A model generated the notes under the pieces. The model worked only from the letters and a program-made list of their open reading frames with translations, did not search any database and was not told where the DNA came from. Below, one piece after another: positions 60,350-64,000 of a stretch of DNA of 64,000 nucleotides. Position numbers and translations under genes: made by a program. Source of the stretch: Claveliimonas intestinigallinarum. Lineage in GTDB: Bacteria > Bacillota > Clostridia > Lachnospirales > Lachnospiraceae. Location of the stretch: positions 1 through 64,000 of the forward strand of contig DXED01000043.1 in the NCBI GenBank assembly GCA_019115145.1, written 5' to 3'. The stretch's first letter is position 1, and every line of letters starts with the position of its first letter.

Positions 60350-61181
60350 CTTTCATACACATATTTTCCCGGAGAAGATCGCCTCGAAGACTCTGGATTT
60401 TCTCGAGTCCAGATGCCACACCCACCCCTACACGAACGGGATGGCGTCCGGTCTTCTGGCCTCCACCAGGGAGGCGGGACTTGAGTTCTCTGTGGTCCTT
60501 CCCGTGGTGACAAAGCCCTCCCAGTTCGACTCCATCAACCGGTTTGCCCAGAAGATGCAGGATCCGGGAGAGGGGCTTTTGTCCTTTGGCGGTATCCACC
60601 CGGACAATGAGGACTATAAGGAAAAGCTGCGCTTCATCCGGGATGCAGGCATGAAGGGGATCAAACTCCACCCGGACTACCAGGGCGTCATGATCGACGA
60701 CATCCGCTACAAGCGGATCATCAGCTACGCCACCGAGCTGGGGCTGATCATCAGCGTTCACGCGGGCTTTGACCCGGGCTATCCGCAGTGCGTCCACTGT
60801 CCTCCCAGGCTGGCCAGAGCCGTGATACGCGAGGTGCAGCCGGACAGGCTGATCCTGGCCCACATGGGCGGCTATCGCAGGTGGGACGAGGTGGAGGAGT
60901 ACCTGGTGGGAGAGCCTGTCTGGTTCGACACCGCTGTCGTCCTGGGTGAGATCCCCGATGACCAGTTCCTCCGCATTGTCAAAAACCACGGCGCGGACCG
61001 CATCCTCTTCGGCACAGACTCCCCCTGGGCAGGCCAGAAGGAATTTGTCCGGTATCTGGGGGATCTCCCCCTCACAGAAAAGGAGAGGGAGCGGATTTTC
61101 CGCCTCAATGCCCTGGAGCTTCTGGGGCTGTCCGCAAAGACGCCGCAGGAGCAGCCCGGCCAGGGGACAGCTCAGGTGTAA
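60342..61181 (+). CDS. Amidohydrolase family (ACMSD-like TIM barrel)
   Basis: A 279-residue metal-dependent hydrolase. Starts with GTG (MIDFHTHIFP) after AGGAGG inside the previous gene. Metal-binding pattern: HTH near residue 5, KLHPDYQG, SVHAGFDPG, LAHMGGY and GTDSPW (catalytic Asp). This is the amidohydrolase_2 type, which includes decarboxylases and lactonases; substrate unknown. The C-terminal 15 residues are a polar tail. Confidence 0.88.
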   Translation: MIDFHTHIFPEKIASKTLDFLESRCHTHPYTNGMASGLLASTREAGLEFSVVLPVVTKPSQFDSINRFAQKMQDPGEGLLSFGGIHPDNEDYKEKLRFIRDAGMKGIKLHPDYQGVMIDDIRYKRIISYATELGLIISVHAGFDPGYPQCVHCPPRLARAVIREVQPDRLILAHMGGYRRWDEVEEYLVGEPVWFDTAVVLGEIPDDQFLRIVKNHGADRILFGTDSPWAGQKEFVRYLGDLPLTEKERERIFRLNALELLGLSAKTPQEQPGQGTAQV

Positions 61182-61189
61182 AACGGATA

Positions 61190-61218
61190 TTGTTTTTTAT
61201 TAAAAAAGTTCTTATAAT
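61190..61218 (+). promoter_or_regulatory. SigA promoter for asnA
   Basis: TTGTTT and TATAAT with a 17-base spacer. A 6-bp inverted repeat (GGTCAA/TTGACC, 61242-61260) lies in the leader between promoter and asnA. Confidence 0.65.
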
Positions 61219-61299
61219 TATAAATCATGGTACGACACACAGGTCAATTTCCTTTTGACCCCTGCACCGTAGTATTAAAGAAAAGCGAGGTAAAAGTAT

Positions 61300-62310
61300 A
61301 TGAGCAGTCTCATGACACCAGAGGGATATACATCTCCTCTCACCATACGCGAGACAGAAGTCGCGATCAAAGAAGTAAAGGATTTTTTTGAGCGGGCCCT
61401 TGCGAAGTCCCTTCACCTGACCCGGGTCTCAGCGCCCCTCTTCGTGAAGCCCTCCACCGGCCTCAACGACAACCTGAACGGAGTGGAGCGCCCGGTCGCC
61501 TTCGGCATTAAGGAGCAGAACGACGACGTTGCGGAGATCGTCCACTCCCTGGCCAAGTGGAAGCGCTACGCTCTGAAGAGATACGGCTTTCACTCAGGGG
61601 AAGGTCTCTATACGGACATGAACGCCATCCGCAGAGATGAAGACACCGACAATCTCCACTCCATCTACGTGGACCAGTGGGACTGGGAGAAGGTGATCTC
61701 CAGGGAGGAGCGGAACACAGAGACGCTGCAGTACACGGTGCGCAAGGTCTACGAGGCACTGAAGGAGACAGAGAGCTACATCTCCAGGCGCTACAATTAC
61801 ATAGAGCCCATCCTACCCGAGGAGATCACATTTATCACCTCCCAGGAGCTGGAGGACATGTACCCCGGCATGACTCCCAAAGACAGAGAGCGTGCCTTTG
61901 CCAAAGAGAAGAAGGCCATCTTTGTATCTCAGATCGGAAAGGTGCTGGCCTCCGGCGAGAAGCACGACGGCCGGGCTCCGGACTACGACGACTGGGAGCT
62001 GAACGGCGACATCATCGTCTACTATCCGGTGCTGGACATTGCCCTGGAGCTGTCCTCCATGGGCGTGCGAGTAGACGAGGATTCCCTTCGCCGTCAGCTG
62101 AAGGAGGCAGGCTGCGAGGAGAGGGCCGAGCTTCCCTTCCAGAAATCTCTCCTTGCCGGCGAGCTCCCCTACACCATCGGCGGCGGCATCGGCCAGTCAC
62201 GCATCTGCATGTTCTGCCTGCGCAAGGCACACATCGGCGAGGTTCAGTCCTCCATCTGGCCGGATGAGACCGTGGAGGCGGCAGAGGCGGCAGGCATCCA
62301 TCTGCTGTAA
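61300..62310 (+). CDS. asnA: Aspartate-ammonia ligase
   Basis: A 336-residue ammonia-dependent asparagine synthetase related to class II aminoacyl-tRNA synthetases. Family motifs: LTRVSAPLFV, GLNDNLNGVERPV, VHSLAKWKR, YVDQWDWEKVI, and the ATP-binding end GGGIGQSRICMF. Length is standard. It uses aspartate, the same substrate as the aspartate kinase encoded upstream. GAGGTAAA precedes the ATG. Confidence 0.97.
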   Translation: MSSLMTPEGYTSPLTIRETEVAIKEVKDFFERALAKSLHLTRVSAPLFVKPSTGLNDNLNGVERPVAFGIKEQNDDVAEIVHSLAKWKRYALKRYGFHSGEGLYTDMNAIRRDEDTDNLHSIYVDQWDWEKVISREERNTETLQYTVRKVYEALKETESYISRRYNYIEPILPEEITFITSQELEDMYPGMTPKDRERAFAKEKKAIFVSQIGKVLASGEKHDGRAPDYDDWELNGDIIVYYPVLDIALELSSMGVRVDEDSLRRQLKEAGCEERAELPFQKSLLAGELPYTIGGGIGQSRICMFCLRKAHIGEVQSSIWPDETVEAAEAAGIHLL

Positions 62311-62373
62311 GAAGGATGGCTCGCGGGACAGACAAAGTCTCCGAAAATAATTCATTTAATTTGTGGAAAATCA

Positions 62374-62402
62374 TTGATTTTCCCGGATCTTTATGCTAAA
62401 CT
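62374..62402 (+). promoter_or_regulatory. Candidate SigA promoter for rplU
   Basis: TTGATT and TAAACT with a 17-base spacer; an extended -10 TG (TGCTAAACT) supports it. About 90 bases of leader follow before rplU. Confidence 0.6.
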
Positions 62403-62493
62403 ACACTAGTGTGCCGCACAGCGAGGTTCTAAAAGTGCGCTCCAAAGCGGAGAGCCGCCGAAGCTGGCGAGTAATGATAATAGGAGGTGCCAT
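62403..62493 (+). ncRNA. rplU leader RNA (L21-leader-like)
   Basis: A GC-rich 5' leader between promoter and rplU with short pairing segments (CTCC/GGAG around 62440-62455; GCC/GGC around 62456-62472) ending in AGGAGG. Firmicutes rplU genes carry a known structured L21 leader involved in autoregulation; position and length fit, but I could not verify the consensus fold. Confidence 0.45.
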
Positions 62494-62802
62494 ATGTACG
62501 CAATCATAGCAACAGGTGGTAAACAGTACAAAGTAGCAGAAGGCGATATCATTAAAGTAGAAAAACTTGGTGTGGAAGCTGGAGAGACTTATACATTTGA
62601 CCAGGTGCTTGCAGTGAGCGACAACGGACTGAAGGTTGGAAATCCCACTGTAGAGGGCGCAACTGTTGAGGCTTCCGTTGTAGAGAACGGCAAAGCCAAG
62701 AAGGTCATCGTTTACAAGTATAAGAGAAAAACTGGATATCATAAGAAAAACGGTCACAGACAGCAGTACACAGCAGTTAAGATTGAGAAAATCAACGCTT
62801 AA
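62494..62802 (+). CDS. rplU: 50S ribosomal protein L21
   Basis: A 102-residue ribosomal protein: MYAIIATGGKQYKVAEGD start, FDQVLAV, VGNPTVEGATVEA and the basic end YKRKTGYHKKNGHRQQYT. AGGAGG precedes the ATG. First gene of the rplU-prp-rpmA-obgE group. Confidence 0.98.
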   Translation: MYAIIATGGKQYKVAEGDIIKVEKLGVEAGETYTFDQVLAVSDNGLKVGNPTVEGATVEASVVENGKAKKVIVYKYKRKTGYHKKNGHRQQYTAVKIEKINA

Positions 62803-62820
62803 TCATCTGGTGGCAGTTTT

Positions 62821-63153
62821 ATGATCCGGGTGACGATTTATCAGAACGAAAAGAAAGAATGTGCGGGTTTTCTCGCAAAGGGACATGCAGGCTTCAGTGA
62901 GGCGGGACAGGATATTGTCTGCGCGGCGGCGTCGGTGCTGATGATCAACACAGTGAACGCCATTGAGGCCTTTACGGATGACAAGACTTCCCTTGTATCC
63001 GATGATATGGAGGGGCTCATTGATTTCCGTCTTGCAGACCGTCCCGGCAGGGAGGCAGCACTTCTGTTAAAGGCCATGATCCTCGGACTCGAGACAATGG
63101 CAGATGACAGCAACTATTCGGAATACATTCAGGTAAGATTTGAGGAGGTGTAA
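62821..63153 (+). CDS. prp: Ribosomal-processing cysteine protease Prp
   Basis: A 110-residue cysteine protease that removes the N-terminal extension of L27 in Firmicutes. The catalytic His lies in AKGHAGFSEAGQDIVCAA (GHA) and the catalytic Cys in DIVCAAASVL. Gene order L21-Prp-L27 is conserved. Its substrate is encoded six bases downstream and carries the matching cleavage motif. Confidence 0.95.
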   Translation: MIRVTIYQNEKKECAGFLAKGHAGFSEAGQDIVCAAASVLMINTVNAIEAFTDDKTSLVSDDMEGLIDFRLADRPGREAALLLKAMILGLETMADDSNYSEYIQVRFEEV

Positions 63154-63158
63154 CGACC

Positions 63159-63443
63159 ATGATGAAATTAAATCTTCAGTTTTTTGCTCATAAAAAAGGT
63201 GTAGGTTCTACAAAGAACGGACGTGACTCCGAGTCTAAGAGATTAGGTGCGAAGAGAGCTGACGGACAGTTCGTAAAAGCCGGCAACATCCTTTACAGAC
63301 AGCGTGGAACGAAGATCCATCCAGGTGTCAATGTAGGACGCGGCGGAGACGACACATTATTTGCTTTAGTAGATGGTGTTGTCAGATTTGAAAGAAAAGG
63401 AAGAGATAAGAAACAGGTTTCTATCTATCCAGTAGCACAGTAA
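63159..63443 (+). CDS. rpmA: 50S ribosomal protein L27
   Basis: A 94-residue ribosomal protein with the Firmicutes N-terminal extension MKLNLQFFAHKKG, cut by Prp after LQFF, which leaves the mature Ala-His-Lys-Lys-Gly start that reaches toward the peptidyl-transferase centre. GSTKNGRDSESKRLGAK and VNVGRGGDDTLFALVDG are typical. Two adjacent ATG codons (63159 and 63162) are possible starts; the second gives the standard extension. GAGGAGG lies upstream. Confidence 0.97.
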   Translation: MMKLNLQFFAHKKGVGSTKNGRDSESKRLGAKRADGQFVKAGNILYRQRGTKIHPGVNVGRGGDDTLFALVDGVVRFERKGRDKKQVSIYPVAQ

Positions 63444-63458
63444 TCAGCGAAGGTAAGA

Positions 63459-63494
63459 CCCTGCCGTATATTGCAAACGGCAGGGCTCTTTTTT
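63459..63494 (+). terminator. Intrinsic terminator after rpmA
   Basis: Perfect 9-bp stem CCCTGCCGT / ACGGCAGGG with a 9-base loop, CTC and six T. It separates rpmA from obgE and may allow partial read-through. Confidence 0.85.
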
Positions 63495-63512
63495 CATAAG
63501 GAGATTGACGAC

Positions 63513-64000
63513 ATGTTTGCAGACAGAGCAAAAATATTCATCCGCTCCGGCAAGGGCGGCGACGGCCATGTAAGCTTCCGGCGGGAGCTCTATGTGCCCA
63601 ACGGCGGCCCCGACGGCGGCGACGGCGGAAGGGGCGGCGACGTGATCTTTGAGGTGGACGAAGGCCTGAACACGCTCCAGGATTTCCGTCACAGGAGAAA
63701 ATACGCGGCAAAGGACGGAGAGCCGGGGGGCAAGAGGAGATGCCACGGCGCCGACGCGGACGACATCGTACTGAAGGTGCCCGAGGGCACGGTGATCAAA
63801 GAGGCCGAGTCCGGCAAGGTCATTGCGGACATGTCCGGCGACAACCGCAGGCAGGTCATCCTGAAGGGCGGAAAGGGCGGCCTTGGCAACCAGCACTTTG
63901 CCACAGCCACCATGCAGATTCCCAAGTACGCCCAGCCCGGGCAGCCGGCACAGGAGCTGTGGGTGAACCTGGAGCTGAAGGTGATCGCGGACGTGGGGCT
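63513..64000 (+). CDS. obgE: GTPase ObgE/CgtA (5' part; runs off the window)
   Basis: The first 162 codons of the Obg GTPase, which acts in late 50S assembly and stress control. The N-terminal glycine-rich Obg fold is clear: MFADRAKIFIRSGKGGDGHV, GGPDGGDGGRGGDVIF and GGKGGLGNQHFATATMQIP. The G domain lies outside, beginning at the last visible residues (LKVIADVGL). AAGGAG precedes the ATG. The gene continues past the window end. Confidence 0.95.
   Translation, partial: MFADRAKIFIRSGKGGDGHVSFRRELYVPNGGPDGGDGGRGGDVIFEVDEGLNTLQDFRHRRKYAAKDGEPGGKRRCHGADADDIVLKVPEGTVIKEAESGKVIADMSGDNRRQVILKGGKGGLGNQHFATATMQIPKYAQPGQPAQELWVNLELKVIADVG

Overview
The window is a 64-kb stretch of ordinary-looking chromosome from a spore-forming, anaerobic, low-G+C-phylum bacterium with a fairly GC-rich genome, most likely a member of the Clostridia, family Lachnospiraceae. 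The evidence is the gene content and gene order: a six-gene Rnf complex in the order C-D-G-E-A-B, sporulation genes (gerW/ytfJ, the ytfI-like DUF2953 gene, ylbJ, an alpha/beta-type small acid-soluble spore protein), an L27 with the Firmicutes N-terminal extension plus its Prp protease, recU, hicAB, and many consensus SigA promoters with strong AGGAGG ribosome binding sites. I cannot name a species. No rRNA, insertion sequence, prophage or CRISPR array is present; there is one tRNA.

Layout. 0.1-8.0 kb: peptide use (a proline iminopeptidase-type hydrolase, two M24 Xaa-Pro peptidases flanking a POT-type transporter), an RpiR-type regulator and a HI0933-type flavoprotein. 8.0-10.5 kb: a YcxB-like protein, cmk, a decayed ispH fragment and an S1-domain protein. 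10.7-19.3 kb: the Rnf ion-pumping ferredoxin:NAD+ oxidoreductase, a DUF2752 protein, a Q/N/Y-rich membrane protein, and the ApbE flavin transferase with its usual NusG_II and Gx-transporter companions. 19.3-28.6 kb: ruvAB, zapA, a U32 peptidase, a RodA/FtsW-PBP pair, and a sporulation segment. 28.7-36.4 kb: rpmB, asp23, DAK2 protein, recG, a spore protein, rsmD-coaD and inverted ylbJ. 36.5-45.8 kb: pepD, an M23 peptidase, RNA-modification genes, a YgiQ radical-SAM protein and recU. 45.8-51.1 kb: a his operon (hisZ, hisG, hisD, hisB and a three-domain HisIE fusion). 51.1-54.5 kb: a convergent antiporter, tRNA-Val and an AT-rich hicAB module. 54.7-64.0 kb: two linked radical-SAM-associated genes, ebsC, a HAD phosphatase, aspartate kinase, a CBS protein, an amidohydrolase, asnA, and rplU-prp-rpmA-obgE, the last gene running off the window.

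How the parts work together. Rnf needs covalent FMN on RnfG and RnfD; the ApbE-type transferase that attaches it is encoded 1.5 kb downstream of rnfB. Prp trims the N-terminal extension of L27 encoded next to it. HisZ and the short HisG form one enzyme.

The most notable observation is a broken ispH between cmk and the S1 gene: only the C-terminal part survives, in two reading frames, with the 5' half and an internal piece missing. Other points for a second look are a perfect 15+15 bp palindrome at the start site of the rsmD-coaD operon, the inactive-looking HisA/HisF-like domain fused to HisIE, a roughly 165-bp coding overlap between the RodA/FtsW and PBP genes, the Q/N/Y-rich protein downstream of Rnf, a POT transporter lacking the first Glu of its ExxER motif, and several small genes. 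I found no convincing undescribed multi-gene system.
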